Below are positions 44,219 through 56,887 of a DNA stretch of 64,000 bases, piece by piece. Every line of letters begins with the position of its first letter. Position 1 is the first letter of the stretch. The notes beneath the pieces are model-generated. The model was not told the origin of the DNA, searched no databases, and saw only the letters and a program-made list of their open reading frames with translations. Source of the DNA: Bubalus kerabau (Eukaryota; Chordata; Mammalia; Artiodactyla; Bovidae); assembly GCF_029407905.1 (NCBI RefSeq), contig NC_073637.1:49786501-49850500 (forward strand), read 5' to 3'. The position numbers were made by a program, and so were the translations under genes.

Positions 44219-45000
44219 TTTTTTTTTTTTTTTTTGGAGTATAGTTGCTTTACACCACTATGTCAGTTTCTCCTATATTGCATAGAATCAGCCATATGTA
44301 TACATACACGTGTCCCCTCTTTTTTAGATTTCTTTTCCATTTAGGTCATCATGGACTCACCCTAGTAGAGCTCCCTGTGCTATTCAGTGGATTCTCATTG
44401 GTTGTCTGTTTTATATATACTAGTGTATATATGGGCTTCTCAGGTGGTGCTAGTGGTTAAGAATCCCACCTCAATCTCTGGGTTGGGAAGATCCCCTGGA
44501 AGAGGAAATGGCATGGCACTCCAGTATTCTTGCCTGGAAAATTCCTTGGTGCAGAGCAGCCTGGTGGGCTGTAGCCCATGGGATTGGACATAACTGAGGA
44601 ACTAAACACAAAGCGCAAGTGTATATACGTCAGTCCCGATCTCCCAATTCATCCTATCCCCCCTTCTCCTTTGTTATTAATAAGTTCTTTCTCTACATCT
44701 GTATGTCTGTTTCTGCTTTGCAACTAAGATCATCTATACTACTATTCTAGGTTCCACTTACATGTGTTAATATATAATATTTGTTTTTTTTCTTTCTGAC
44801 TCTGCTTGTATGACAGTCTCTAGGTTCATCTACTTCTTGGCAAATGACCCAGTTTCATTTCTGTTTATCACTGAATAACATTCCATTGCATTTATGTACC
44901 ACATCTTCTTTATCCATTCCTCTGTTGATGGATGTTTAGGTTGCTTCTGTGTCCTGACTGTTGTAAATAGTGCTGCAATAGACAGTGGGGTGCTTGTATC
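44219..45000 (-). mobile_element. L1 3' UTR fragment (L1 no. 1)
   Basis: A poly-T start at 44221-44236 is followed by antisense bovine-type L1 3' UTR (GGAGTATAGTTGCTTTACAC, then TCAGCCATATGTATACATAC). It is interrupted by a Bov-tA and abuts the BovB 5' end on its left. Confidence 0.88.
44434..44617 (+). mobile_element. Bov-tA SINE inside L1 no. 1
   Basis: The tRNA head is partly deleted (GGGCTTCTCAGGTGGTGC) and the body ends ACTGAGGAACTAAACAC. The duplication AGTGTATATATG / AGTGTATATACG lies at 44422-44433 and 44618-44629. Confidence 0.92.
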
Positions 45001-46240
45001 TTTTTTTTCAAATAATTTTTAAAAATTAGTTTTAATTGGAGGATAATTGCTCTAAGTGTTGTGTTGGTTTTTGCCATACAACACTGTGAATCAGCCAGAA
45101 ATATACATATGTCCTCTCCCTCTTGAGCCTCCCTCCCAGCACCTCCTAGCCCCCAGCCATCTGACCCCCTAGGTTGTCCCAGAGCATCAGGTTGAACTTC
45201 CTGTGTTATACAGCAATTTTTCCAATAGCTATTTGTTTTACATATTGTAATATAAAGCATTCTGTGTAACAGACTTTAGGTTCATCCACCTCAGCTCAGC
45301 TGACTCACATCCATTTTTTTTATGGCTGAGTAATATTGCATTGTATATATCTACCACAGCATCTTTATCCATCTGTCAGTGGATATCTATGTTGCTTCTG
45401 TCCTGGTTGTTGGAAATAGTGCTGCAGTGAGCATTGGGGTTTATGTGTCTTCTTTTTAAACGTCTTTTTTGAATTATGGTTTTCTCTGGGTATAATACGC
45501 CCAGTAGTGGGAATGCTGGGTTATGTGATAGTTCTGTTTTTAGTTCTCCATAGTGGCTGTATCAGTTTACATTGTCACCAACAGTGTAAGAAGGTTCACT
45601 TTGCTCCACACCCTCGATGGCATTTATTGTTTATAGAGTTTTTGATTATGGCCATTCTGATTGGAGTGAGGTGATACCTCATTATATTTTTGATTTGCAT
45701 TTCACCAATGATTAGCGATATTGAGCACCTTTTCGTGTGTTTTTTGGCCATCTGTGTGTCTTTGGTGAAATCTCTCTTCAGATCTTCTAAACATTTGATT
45801 GGATTGGTTGGTTGTTTTTTTGTGTGTGTTGAGCAGCATGAGCTGTTTGTGTATTTTGGAGATTAATCCTTTGCAATGTTTTTTCCCATTTTGAGGGGTT
45901 TCTCTTTGTCTTGTTTATGGTTTCCTTTGCTTTTAAGTGCAAAAATTTTAAGTTTAATTAGGTCCCATTTATGTATTTTTGTTTTTATTTTCATAACTAG
46001 GAGGTGGGTCAAAAAAAGATCTTGCTGTGATTTATGTCAGACAGTGTTCTGCCTATTTTATCCTTAAAGAATTTTAGAGTGTCTGGCTTTACATTTAGAT
46101 CTTTAATCTATTATGAATTTATTTTTGTGTATGGTATTAGAAATGTTCTAATTTCATTCTTTTACATGTAGCTGTCCAGTTTTCCAACCACCACTTATTG
46201 AGATTGTCTTTTCTTTGTTCTTCTATTCTTACCTCCTTTG

Positions 46241-46982
46241 TTATAGATTAAGTGACCATAGGTATGTAGGTTTATGGCTGAGCTTCCTAGCCTGCTCCAC
46301 TGATCTTTCTTTTTTTTTTTTGTGCAAGTACCATGCTGTCATGATGACTGCAGCTTTGTAGTATAGAGAGCCTGATCCCTCCAGCTCCATTTCTTTCTCA
46401 AGATGATTTTGCTGTTTGGAGTCTTTTGTGTTTCCATAAAAATTGTAAAATTTTTTGTTCCAGTTCTGTGGAAAATACCATTGATGGTTTGATAGGGATT
46501 GCATTGAATCTGTAGATTGCTTTGGGTAGTACAATCATTTTCAGAATATGGGTTCTTCCAGTCCAAGAAGATGGTATATCTTTGTGTCATCTTTGATTTC
46601 TTTCCTAAGTATCTTAATAGTTTTCTGCATAGAGATCTTTTGCCTCTTTAAATAGGTTTTTCCTAGGTATTTTGTTCTTTTTGTTGCAATGATAAATGGA
46701 ATTGTTTCCTTAATTTCTGTTTCCAGTCTTTCATTGTTAGTATAGGAGTGCAAGAGATTTCTGCTTATTAATTTTGTATCCTGCAACTTGACTGAATTCA
46801 TTCATTAGCTGTAGTAGTTTTGTGGTAGCATTTTTAGAATTTTCCGTGTATACTATCATGTCATCTGCAAACAGTGACGATTTTACTTCTTTTCCAATTT
46901 GGATTCCTTTGATTTCTTTTCCTTCTTTGATTGCCCTGGTTAAGACTTCCAAAACTATGTTGAATAGTAGCGAATGTGGCAC
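46241..46982 (-). pseudogene. L1 ORF2 reverse-transcriptase remnants
   Basis: Broken frames read the catalytic block SLFADDMIVYTENSKN followed by NEFSQVAGYKINKQKS and QDTKLISRNLLHSYTNNE, which is the L1 RT and following region. Stops and frameshifts separate the pieces. Confidence 0.85.
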
Positions 46983-48161
46983 CCTTGTCTTGTTCCTGAT
47001 CTTAGAGAAATACTTTGTTTTTCACCATGGAGGATGATGTTTGCTCTGGGTTTGTAATATAATATATGGCCTTTATTTATGTTGAGGTAGGTTCTCTCTA
47101 TGCCTATCTTGTGGAGAGTTTTTTAAATCATTAAATGGGTGTTGAATTTTGTTGAAAGCTTTGTATGCATCAGCTGAAATGAACATATAGTTTTTGTTCT
47201 TCAGTTTGTTAATATGGTCAATCACATTGATTTGTATATCTTGAAGAATCCTCACATCCCTGGGATAAATTCCACTTGATTATGGTATATGATCCTTTTA
47301 ATGTGTTGTTGGATTCTGTTTTCTAGTATTTTGTTGAGGATATTAGTGTCTATGTTTGTCAGTAATATTGGCCTATAATTTTCTTTTTTTGTGATATCTT
47401 TGTCTGGTTTTGGTATCAGGGTGATGGTGGCCTCCTAGAATGAGCTTGGGAATGTTCCTCCCCCTCTGCAGTTTTTTGGAAGAGTTTGAGAAGGATGGGT
47501 GTTAGCTCTTCTCTAAATATTTGATAGACTTTGCCTGCAAAGTCTTCTGGTCCTGGACATTTGTTTGTTGGAAGATTTTAATCACAGTTTTAGTTTTACT
47601 AGTTGTGATTGATCTGCTCGTATTTTATATTTCTTCTTGATTCGGTCTTGGAAGATTGTACCTTTCTAAGAATTTGTCCATATTTTCCAGGTTGTTCACA
47701 TGTATTACTCTCTTATGATCCTTTGTATTTCAGTCGTAACTTTTCCTTTTTCACTTCTAATTTTATTGATTTGAGTCATCTCCCTTTTTTTCTTGATAAG
47801 TCTGACTAAAGGTTTATCAATTTTGGTCATCTTCTCAGAGAACCAGCTTTTAGTTTCATTGATCTTTGCTATTGTCTTCTTTGTTTCTATTTCATTTATT
47901 TCTGCTCTGATCTTTATGGTTTCTCTCATTCTTCTAACTTTAAGTTTTATTTGTTATTTCTCTAGTTGCTTTAGGTGTAAGGTTAGATTGTTTATTTGAG
48001 ACGTTTCTTGTTTCTTGAGGTAGAATTGTATTGCTATTACATAAACTTTCCTTTTGGAACTGCTTTAGCTGCATCCCTTAGGTTTTGGTTCATTGTGTTT
48101 TTTTTGGTCATTTGTTTCTAGGCTTTTTTACATTTCCTCTTTTGGCTTCTTCAGTGATCTC

Positions 48162-48296
48162 TGGGGGGCGGGGGGCGGTGTGTGTGTGTGTGTGTATGTT
48201 AGTCGCTTAGTCATGTCTGACTCTGCGACCCCGTGGACTGTAGCCAGCCAGGCTCTTTTGTCCATGGGATTCTCCAGACAAGAATACTGGAGTGGA
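48162..48296 (-). mobile_element. Bov-A-type SINE in L1 no. 2 with (TG)n
   Basis: A G-rich stretch (GGGGGGCGGGGGGCGG) and (TG)n lead into a reverse Bov-A unit ending GACAAGAATACTGGAGTGG. The L1 text resumes at TTTAGTAGCATC. Confidence 0.88.
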
Positions 48297-48624
48297 TTTA
48301 GTAGCATCTTGTTTAACCTCCATGTGTTTGTGTTTTTTATGGTCTTTTTTTCCCTGTAGTTGGTTTCTAATCTCATAGCAGGGTGGTCAAAAAAGATGCC
48401 CAATATGATTTCAATTTTCTTAAATTTACTGAGACTTGACTTGTGACCCAAGATGGGATCTCTCCTGGAGAATGTTCCATGTGCCCTTGAGAAGAAAGTG
48501 TATTTTGCTGGTTTCAGATGGAAACCAGATGTTCTTCTAAACATCAAGTGTTATTTGGTCTAATGTGTCTTTTAAAGCTTGTGTTTCCTTATTATTTCTT
48601 CCTGAATAATCTATTCATTGTTAC

Positions 48625-49911
48625 AAGTTCAGTTCAGTCACTCAGTCGTGTCCAACTCTTTGTGACCCCATGACTGCAGCACGCCTGGCTTCCTGGTCCA
48701 TCACTAACTCCAGGAGCTTACTCAAAGTCATGTCCCTTAAGTCGATGATGCCATCTAACCATCTCATCCTCTGTCATCCCCTTCTCCCACCTTCAGTCTT
48801 TCCCAGCATCAGGGTCTTTTCTAGTGAGTCAGTTCTTCACATCAGATGGGCAAAGTATTGAAGTTTCAGCTTCAGCATCAGTCCTTCCAATGAATATTCA
48901 GGACTGATTTCCTTTAGGATTGACTGGTTGGATCTCCTTGCAGTCCCAGGGACTCTGAAGATTCTTTTCTAACACCACAGTTCAAAAGCATCAATTCTAC
49001 GGCCCTCAGCTTTCTTTATAGTCTAACTCGCACATCCATACATGACTGCTGGAAAAACCATAGCTTTGACTAGACTGACCTTTGTTGGCAAAGTAATGTC
49101 TCTGCTTTTGAATATGCTGTCTAGGTTGGTCATAGCTTTTCTTCCAAGGAGCAAGCATCTTTTAATTTCAGGCTGCAGTCACCATCTGCAGTGATTTTGG
49201 AGCCCTAAAAAATAAAGTCTGTCACTGTTTCCACTGTTTCCTCATCTGTTTGCCATGAAGTGATGGGACCAGACGCCATAATCTTTGTTTTCTGAATGTT
49301 GAGCTTTTTAAGCCAACTTTTTCACTCTCCTCTTTCACTTTCATCAAGAGGCTTTTTAGTTCCTCTTCACTTTCTGCCATAAGGGTGGTGTCATCTGCAT
49401 ATCTGAGATTATTGATATTTCTCCTGGCAATCTTGATGCCAGCTTGTGCTTCCTCCAGTCCAGCGCTTCTCATGATGCATATAAGCTAAATAAGCAGGGT
49501 GACCATATACAGCCTTGACGTGCTTCTTTCCCAATTTGGAACCAGTGTGTTGTTCTGTGTCCAGTAGTTACTGTTGCTTCTTGACTTGCATACAGATTTC
49601 TCCGGGGACAGGTCAGGTGATCTGGTATTCCCATCTCTTTAAGAATTTACCATCTCTTTAAGAATTTCCCCGTTTGTTGTGATCCACATAGTTAAAGGCT
49701 TTGGTGTAGTCGGTAAAGCAGAAGTAGATGTTTTTCTGGAACTCTCTTGCTTTTTCGAAGATCCAGCAGATGTTGGCAATTTGGTCTCTGGTTCCTTTGC
49801 CTTTTCTAAATCTAGCTTGAATATCTGGAGGTTTGCGGTTCACGTACTGTGAAGCCTGGCTTGGAGGATTTTGAGCATTACTTTGCTAGTGTGTGAGATG
49901 AGTGCAGTTGT
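48625..49911 (-). mobile_element. BovB 3' part inside L1 no. 2
   Basis: About 1.29 kb of antisense BovB. The frame 49222-49473 retains AGIKIARRNINNLRYADDTT and TLMAESEEELKSLL. It has a local repeat CCATCTCTTTAAGAATTT at 49640-49670 and several frameshifts. Confidence 0.92.
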
Positions 49912-50345
49912 ATCCTTTGGTATAAGTGGAGTGTTAAAATCTCTCAGTGTTACGGTGTTACTGTTGATTTCCCCTTTTATGGCTCTTACTAGCATTTGCC
50001 TTTTGTATTGAGGTGCTCCTGTGTTGGGTACATCAATATGTATAGTTGTTTTATCTTCTAGGATTGATCGTTTGATCATTATATAGTGTCTTTCCTTGTC
50101 TCTGTAATAGTCTTTTGTTTTAAAGTCTGTTTTGTCTGACATGAGTGTTGCTGTTCCAGTGTTATTTTGATTTCCATTTACATGAATTATATTTTTCCAT
50201 CCCCCTACTTTCAGTCTGTATGTGTCCTTAGGCCTGAAGTGGGTCTTGTAGACAGCATGTATATGAGTCTTGTTTTTGTATCCATTCATCCAGTCTGTGC
50301 CTTTTGTTGGAACATTTATCCATTTACACTTAAGGTAGTTATCAT
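49912..50345 (-). pseudogene. L1 ORF2 N-terminal endonuclease remnant
   Basis: The reading TTLSVNG marks the ORF2 start, followed by THFRPKDTYRLKVGGWKNI, DKTDFKTKDYYRDKERHYIM, NTGAPQYKR and TVTLRDFNTPL, the L1 endonuclease domain (normal GDFNTPL changed to RDFNTPL). The remaining half lies beyond the BovB at 48330-48550 (HGTFSRRDPILGHKSSLSKF). Confidence 0.88.
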
Positions 50346-50352
50346 AATAAGG

Positions 50353-50634
50353 TAGTTATTGGAGAAGGAAATGGCAACCCACTCCAGTCCTCTTTCCTGG
50401 AGAATTCCAGGAACCTTGTGGACAGAGGAGCTTGGTGGGCTGCTGTCCGTAGGGTCGCACAGAGTCAGACATGACTGAATCGACTTAACATGCATGCGTG
50501 CATTGGAGAAGGAAATGGCAACCCACTCCAGTATTCTTGCCTGGAGAATCCCAGGGACAGAGGAGCCGGGTGGGCTGCGTCTTTGGGGTCGTACATAGTC
50601 GGACACAACTGAAGCAACTTAGCAGCAGCAGCAG
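50353..50634 (+). mobile_element. BOV-A2-type SINE in L1 no. 2
   Basis: Two GGAGAAGGAAATGGCAACCC units end in an AGC-rich tail. Immediately left, the host has AAGGTAGTTAT twice, probably a duplication linked to the insertion. Confidence 0.92.
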
Positions 50635-50755
50635 CATATTCCTATTATGATTTTATTAATTGTTTTGGGTTTGTTTTTGTAGGTCTTTTTTTTTTTCCCC
50701 TTGTGTTCCCCACCTAGAGAAGTTCCTTTAGCATTTGTTGTAGACTAGTGGTTTC

Positions 50756-51089
50756 TTATCTTTTGCTCTCTTGTCACCTTTGGCTTCAACCAACTCTGTT
50801 TTCTGATCTTAATGTACAGGATTTCACAAGTTTATTCAGCTATTTTCAGCCTTGGCAACCCTTTTCTGGGAAAGAAAATGTTGGGAATGTTGGGAAGAAA
50901 AGCCGCTATAAAGTATTAGGCTTTGAAGAGGGTATTTGTCAGTTCTTATTTTTTGTAGTCAGATTCTCTTACCTTACCAAGCTTTTAGATAGTCTTTTAG
51001 ATAAAAGTTTCTGATTTTGGCACTTATATGAAAACTTGGTTGCATTTGCTTTTCTCTGGGTAATTAGTTCATAATTTTGTTGTAAAATA
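50756..51089. other. Unassigned intronic stretch
   Basis: No repeat or gene can be named. Confidence 0.45.
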
Positions 51090-51298
51090 TCATATTGGCT
51101 CAGATGGTAAAAGCGTTTGCTTGCAGTGTGGGAGACCCAGGTTCCATCCCTGGATCAGGAAGATCCCCTGGAGAAGGAAATGGCAACCCACTCTAGTGCT
51201 CTTGCTTGGAAAATTCCATGGATGGAGGAACCTCGTAGGCTACAATCCACGGGGTCGCAAAGACTCGGACACGACTGAGCGACTTCACTTTCACTTAT
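51090..51298 (+). mobile_element. Bov-tA SINE
   Basis: A head with TGGCTCAGATGGTAAAAGCG joins a body ending GACACGACTGAGCGACTTC. The first bases are missing. Confidence 0.9.
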
Positions 51299-51299
51299 C

Positions 51300-51396
51300 A
51301 TGTATACCTGTGGCCGATTCATGTTGATGTATGACAAAATCCATCACAATATTTTAAAGTAATTATACTCCAATTAAAATCAATGAATTAAACTGT
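51300..51396 (+). mobile_element. Bovine L1 3' tail
   Basis: The sequence ACCTGTGGCCGATTCATGTT is followed by TTAAAGTAATTATACTCC, the same L1 end as at 11701-11800. It follows the Bov-tA tail directly. Confidence 0.8.
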
Positions 51397-51399
51397 GTA

Positions 51400-54380
51400 A
51401 AGTGAAAATAAAAGAGAAAAAAATAAATTGTGGTACTTGAATATTATTTCATTTGGCTCGACATGGGAAAATAGAGAATAGCTTTATTTTTTTCTCTGCA
51501 AACTACTGTTCGTACAAGATCATTCTATAAAATGATTATCTCCTATAAAGATTAGACTTGACAGCAAAGTGTAGTATAATTTACAAAGCCATCTGTTTGA
51601 TGAAAACTACTTGTTTCATCAAAACTGAAAGGGCTGAAGTGATACTGGGATATACAAGCGTCATATTCTGGAGTTTGTTGATTTTGGTACCAAGCCCAAG
51701 CATACAAGAAAAAAAAATGAATTCATTGAAATAGTGGTAGCTGAGTATTAACTTAATAAAAGTATAAAGCTTTTTCACTCTTTGAGTCTGAATATTAACT
51801 GTATTTTGACATAAAATGTTAAGGATTTATTTTTCTCTCAAGTACCTAAATGCTATAGGTATTCATTGTATCCTGATGATTAATATGAAACTTTTTTTTT
51901 CTCAATACCGTTACCTTCTATCCTTGTCTCCAGCTAGTTTTCATTTGATACAAGTAGCAGATGTTTGTTGTATATATGGGATAGCAATAATTACTAACAT
52001 TAGATGTTTTAGAAAACAAAAAAAACATACATTCATAAAAATCTGGAGAAAAATTAGTTTATAAGCTCGTAATTTGAGGGTTGTTGCACCGTTAAGAGTT
52101 TGTAATTTAACATTTCTCTGTTTTTCCAATGCTTTAATAAATTGGATAAAATGAAATACCTATAAAAATATATTTAATAAATACCTATCATTGAAGTTAA
52201 TGAGTTAAAGAAGGTTATGCATGTTTTTAAGCATAGTAAGCACGTTGCCAAACTGCTCTCAAATCGTTATGTGGTTCAGTGTGCTTTCCCACTTACGGAG
52301 TATCAGGTGCTGTTGCTTGGCACCATTGCCAACTGAAAGTTATGATTTCTTAATCCTTCTTTTTAAAATTAAATATGCCTGTTAGTATGCTTGTTACAGT
52401 GTGATTCATCAGTTCAGTAAATATTTCCTGTCTGATAATGATAACACTCACATGTATGCCCAGGTCACCCAGTCTTCTGGTGTTATCTTTGTCCCTTAGA
52501 GTTTCCCTTGGATTCTCTTAAGATCACTTACTTAGTAGCAAAAGCCCTTTGGAAAAAAAACTCATTACACAAAATAAAATCAAAACTTTACTCTTTATCT
52601 TTTGTTTACAGCCTTCAAACGAGGACTTGTAGGTATACTGCTTTCAAGTTTGGTTTTAGGGTAACCTTTAAAACAAGACCAGTATCTTTTTCTTTGGGAT
52701 AGAAGAAAACCCTTTTTACATTTTGTACAGAAATGCATCATCCTCAGTTTTGTTCTGTCGGACCTCTTGAGGATAAAAAGCATGAATAATCACCTCCTCC
52801 TGGGGTTATTGTGGTATACTTTTTATGCTGGAAAATTGAAGTGTTTTTAATATATTAAACCTATTTCATTAAACAGCCATTTTGCTGGGTATGCATGGTT
52901 CACAAATCAAAAGGCCAAAAAGAAGAGGTAGTGAAAAGAAATTGTCATTTTCATCTCTATCTTCAACCACCCTCTTCCTAAGGGAAATCCTATTTACTCT
53001 TTTTTAATGTTTCTTTCTGGACCTATTTTAGCAAATACTGCATCCTGTTAAGGAAGCAGAAGTAAACTGTTACATAAGCACCTAAAGATCACCTTAAGGC
53101 TTGCTGATGAAGCAGTGGTTCATGCTTCTGAATATAATGAAATTAAGCTGTTAGGAAGCAGACAGCTTATAAGAACTTTGAAATTTTTTTTGTTTTGTAT
53201 GAGAGGAAATTTTGTTCCATCTAAGCTTTTTACTTTAGGAAAATTATCTTTTAGCTATATGTGGGGAAATTTGCTGATTGGTTATATATATTGAGCTGGT
53301 AAAGTAAAAGCTTAACAAGTTAAACATCCTTATCAGTTAACATTTAATTGAAATTATACATTTGTATGTTCAATTGCATCATTGTACTTTCTCATGACTC
53401 ATTTTTATGATGAGAGCAGAGCTGTTCTGTTGACTTTCTTGAGGTTGCATTGTCCTTCTTCCTTCTTGCCCAACAGTTATTAGTTGATTTAACTTTAATA
53501 CTGTGGGCCATCAATGAACGTAGATACAAGAGAATAATTACAAAATGTGTTTTTTCAACTGCAGTATTATAAAAATGATATTGATTAAGTGTATTGTAAT
53601 GAATCCCATATGTGTCAGGAGCAAAATATCTTTTTTTTTCCTTTACTGAAGTTACTTGAATTTCTTTCACATCAAAACTTAACAGCAGTGATTTAAATCC
53701 TATTTATTATTTGACTCAGCTCTTTATGAAATAGAACCCCATCCCACTTGAGCCATAAAATGTGTAAAATTTAAGACTAATGCTGCTTTCTGCTTTTTGA
53801 ATTTACATTTTGGCAGTAACTACCTTCTTTGTTCAGTGCTAGAAAAAAATGATCCAGGCTTAACCAAATAAGAAATCTGCCAAGTTCACAGATCAGTCAG
53901 TGAGAAAAGCCAGAATTAAATGAAAGTCTAGATATTGACTTTACTGAATATGCTAAGGGGAGATTCTGTGGCATTACAATTTCTCTGAGACTTAAATTCT
54001 TTTACTGTAATAGTTGTTCTTTGACGGTGATTGATGTGAGAAATTCAGGCTGTGGACCTTACCTCCCAGAATCTACACAACTGGAATAAAGCCAGCTAAG
54101 AATCATGCATCCTGTCTGACCTCTTCTGTCTGGCCAGCAACTGGAACCGTTTGGACTTTGCCTTTTTTGTTTCAAACTTTTAAGAAACTCTAGTAGTGGA
54201 TCTAGTATGTATTTTTAGTGGGGATAATGATGTTTTTAAAGAAACTTAACATCTGTTCATACACATACACATAGACGCAATATTTTGAATAAATCAGTTT
54301 AATCAGACCATTGATTTTTTAAAGCAGATTAAAAAAAAATATTGTCCTGAGACCCTGTGGTATTGATTATTATAAGAGAT
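51400..54380. other. Unassigned intronic stretch
   Basis: About 3 kb of A/T-rich DNA without recognisable repeats or genes. No EIF3H MPN-coding exon was found in any frame. Confidence 0.5.
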
Positions 54381-54466
54381 GGTTCCAGGTACCATTGGAC
54401 AGAGGAGCTTGTCAGGCGACGTCCTTGGGATCAGAAAAGAGTTGAATATGACTGAATAACAAACAA
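54381..54466 (+). mobile_element. Diverged Bov-A 3' fragment
   Basis: The sequence TGGACAGAGGAGCTTGTCAG to ATATGACTGAATAACAAAC is a decayed SINE end. Confidence 0.7.
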
Positions 54467-54773
54467 CAAAGAATAAAGCTCTAGGTACAAGTGCGTTATA
54501 AGTCTTAACAGAAAATGGAAGTTTGGTGTCGGGTGGCTGATTTTTAATAAGTCATATCTGTTTCTTATAAGGCTGAAAAAGATCTCGAAGGAATAGACCA
54601 AACATTCTGAGGAGACAAGTGTAAGCATCATGAGGATATTTGTCATGTTCTAGTTACTCACTAAATATTTGTGGGATAGAGGAATGGATGAATGAATGAG
54701 ATTGGTTGAAATATTTATTGTAATAATAGTAGTTACAATAGTAGCTAGCATTCATTGAGCTTTAGTAGGCACA

Positions 54774-55050
54774 CTGTTGGAGAAGGCGATGGCACCCCAC
54801 TCAAGGATTCTTGCCTGGAAAATCCCATGGACGGAGGAACCTGGTAGGCTGCAGTCCATGGAGTCGCTAAGAGTCGGACACGACTGAGCGACTTCACTTT
54901 CCCTTTTTACTTTCATGCATTGGAGAAGGAAATGGCAACCCACTCCATGTTCTTGCCTGGAGAATCCCACGGTCAGGGGAGCCTGGTGGGCTGCCGTCTG
55001 TGGGGGTCGCACAGAGTCGGACATGACTGAAATGACTTAGCAGCAGCAGC
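54774..55050 (+). mobile_element. BOV-A2 SINE
   Basis: This is a dimer with AGC-rich tail. The duplication AGGCACA lies at 54767-54773 and 55051-55057. Confidence 0.92.
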
Positions 55051-55105
55051 AGGCACAGTATGCTAGGTATTTTGGCTGAGTGACATTTTGGTCCTCATAA
55101 GGATG

Positions 55106-55384
55106 CAGGGAGATCAAACCAGTCAATCCTAAAGGAAATCAACCCTAAATATTAACTGGAAGGACTGATGCTGGGGCTGAAGCGCCAGTACTTTGGTTGC
55201 CTGATGCTGGGAAAAATTTGAGTGTGGGAGGAGAAGGGGGCAACAGAGGATGAAATGATTGTATAGCATCACCAACTTAATGGACATGAGTTTGAGCAAA
55301 CTCCGGGAGATAGTGAAGGACAGGAAGCCTGGCTTGCTGCAGTTCATGGGGTCTCAGAATCAGACACAACTCAGCAACTGAACA
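55106..55384 (+). mobile_element. BovB 3' end fragment
   Basis: Sense BovB runs from GGGAGATCAAACCAGTCAAT to CAACTCAGCAACTGAACAA. It has an internal deletion after GGTTGCCTGATG. Confidence 0.88.
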
Positions 55385-55445
55385 AAGGATCCTGTGAGAT
55401 AGATACAGAATGCTCATCTATCTTCATAGGAGAGGTGATAAATTA

Positions 55446-55622
55446 AAGTGAAAGTCGCTCAGTCGTGTCCAACTTTCTGTGACCCCATACCATGTAATTC
55501 TCTAGGCTGGAATACTGGAGTGGGTAGCCTTTCCCTTCTCCAGGGGATCTTCCCGACCCAGGAATCAACCGGGGTCTCCTGCATTGCAGGCGGATTCTTT
55601 ACCATCTGAGCTATCAGAAGCC
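55446..55622 (-). mobile_element. Bov-tA SINE
   Basis: This is a reverse body and tRNA head (ATTCTTTACCATCTGAGCTA). The possible duplication is AGGTGATAA / AGGTAATAA. Confidence 0.88.
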
Positions 55623-55623
55623 C

Positions 55624-56588
55624 AGGTAATAATATAAATGATACAATAACCTGCCTATGGCCCCAGACCTGGCACTCAAACTTAATTTTGAATTCTAGTG
55701 CTTAGGCTGAACTATGCTGTATGATTTTCCAGTTTGTACAGACCAGAAACTCACATTTGTGTGTACTTATAAGAATTAAGTTTTAAGCTTTTACTCAAGT
55801 TTTCTCTCTCACTTGAGCATTATTTTTTTCCTGACAAAAATAAAGATTAGTTTTAGAGTTATTGTGTACTATACAATAAGTGGAAGACAGCAGATCAAGG
55901 TTTGCACATTGGGGCTTCAGCTGGGCTTACTCAATAATAATTCACTGTCTTAACTCGGTCTTACACATCATGTGATTCAAAATGGGCTTCTGCTGCTGAA
56001 ATGAGTTTTTTACCTTTCTTAAAAAATACAATGTTCGGAATAGAATTAAAACTAAGGGTAGTGGTCAGAACCCAGAGGGTGCCTGTCTGCTTCGGTAGCG
56101 AGCAAGGGTTGGGGAAAGCTATGGATTTGATAGCTACACAGTTTAGAGCTCATATCTGTTGAGGTGCTGTTATATTTTGAGAGACTTCATTATCAGTGAG
56201 GTAAATTAGGAAGTGTTTGGTTATAAACTCTGAATGTTCCACTCCTGAAGTTGGGAGAGAACTGTACCTCCTAATGTTACAGGGCCTGTAAACTAGTGCT
56301 GTTGGAAGGTGTGAGGTGTGGTCGCTGACCTGTCTGTCCCTGGTCTGCCTGAGATAAGCATGGGGTTGAGACTCGGTCTTTAGAAGCTTTGACAGCAGTT
56401 TAATATTGTTATGTAGCCAGGCTTGTGGTCCCTGGGCTTGTATTCTCTTATGTCTGTTAAATTTGTTTTCACTTTCTAGTAAATAATTTTTATTCTTTGA
56501 CTGAAATTTTGGTCTGAGGTGGACTGGAGGAAAATGAATTCTTTGCCACTTGTAGTTTGAGAAGCACAGTTATAAATTAGTGACTTTT
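55624..56588. other. Unassigned intronic stretch
   Basis: No repeat or gene can be named. Confidence 0.5.
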
Positions 56589-56601
56589 ATACCTATTTTA
56601 T

Positions 56602-56874
56602 CGGAGAAGGCAGTGTCACCCCACTCCAGTACTCTTGCCTGGAAAATCCCATGGATGGAGGAGCCTGGAAGGCTGCAGTCCATGGGGTAGCTGAGGGTCG
56701 GACACGACTGAGCGACTTCACTTTCACTTTTCACTTTCATGCATTGGAGAAGGAAATGGCAACCCACTCCAGTGTTCTTGCCTGGAGAATCCCAGGGACG
56801 GGGGAGCCTGGTGGGCTGCCGTCTATGGGGTCGCACAGAGTCGGACACTACTGAAGCGACTTAGCAGCAGCAGC
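56602..56874 (+). mobile_element. BOV-A2 SINE
   Basis: This is a full dimer with a duplication ATACCTATTTTAT / ATACCTATTCTAT at 56589-56601 and 56875-56887. Confidence 0.95.
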
Positions 56875-56887
56875 ATACCTATTCTAT

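Larger units (their letters stand above)
45001..50755 (-). mobile_element. Long L1 (no. 2), ORF2 to ORF1 3' end, with three insertions
   Basis: Antisense L1 starts with a short T run. Its 3' UTR extends to about 45900. It then shows ORF2 with reverse transcriptase (46241-46982) and endonuclease (48330-48550 and 49912-50345), and ends in a segment resembling the ORF1 3' end. Removing the Bov-A, BovB and BOV-A2 insertions leaves about 4 kb. Multiple stops make it inactive. Confidence 0.88.

Noticed and set aside
52580..52700. Splice-acceptor-like tract (TTTGTTTACAG) that could start EIF3H exon 2
   Set aside because: The downstream frame does not read the eIF3h MPN sequence expected after residue 44.
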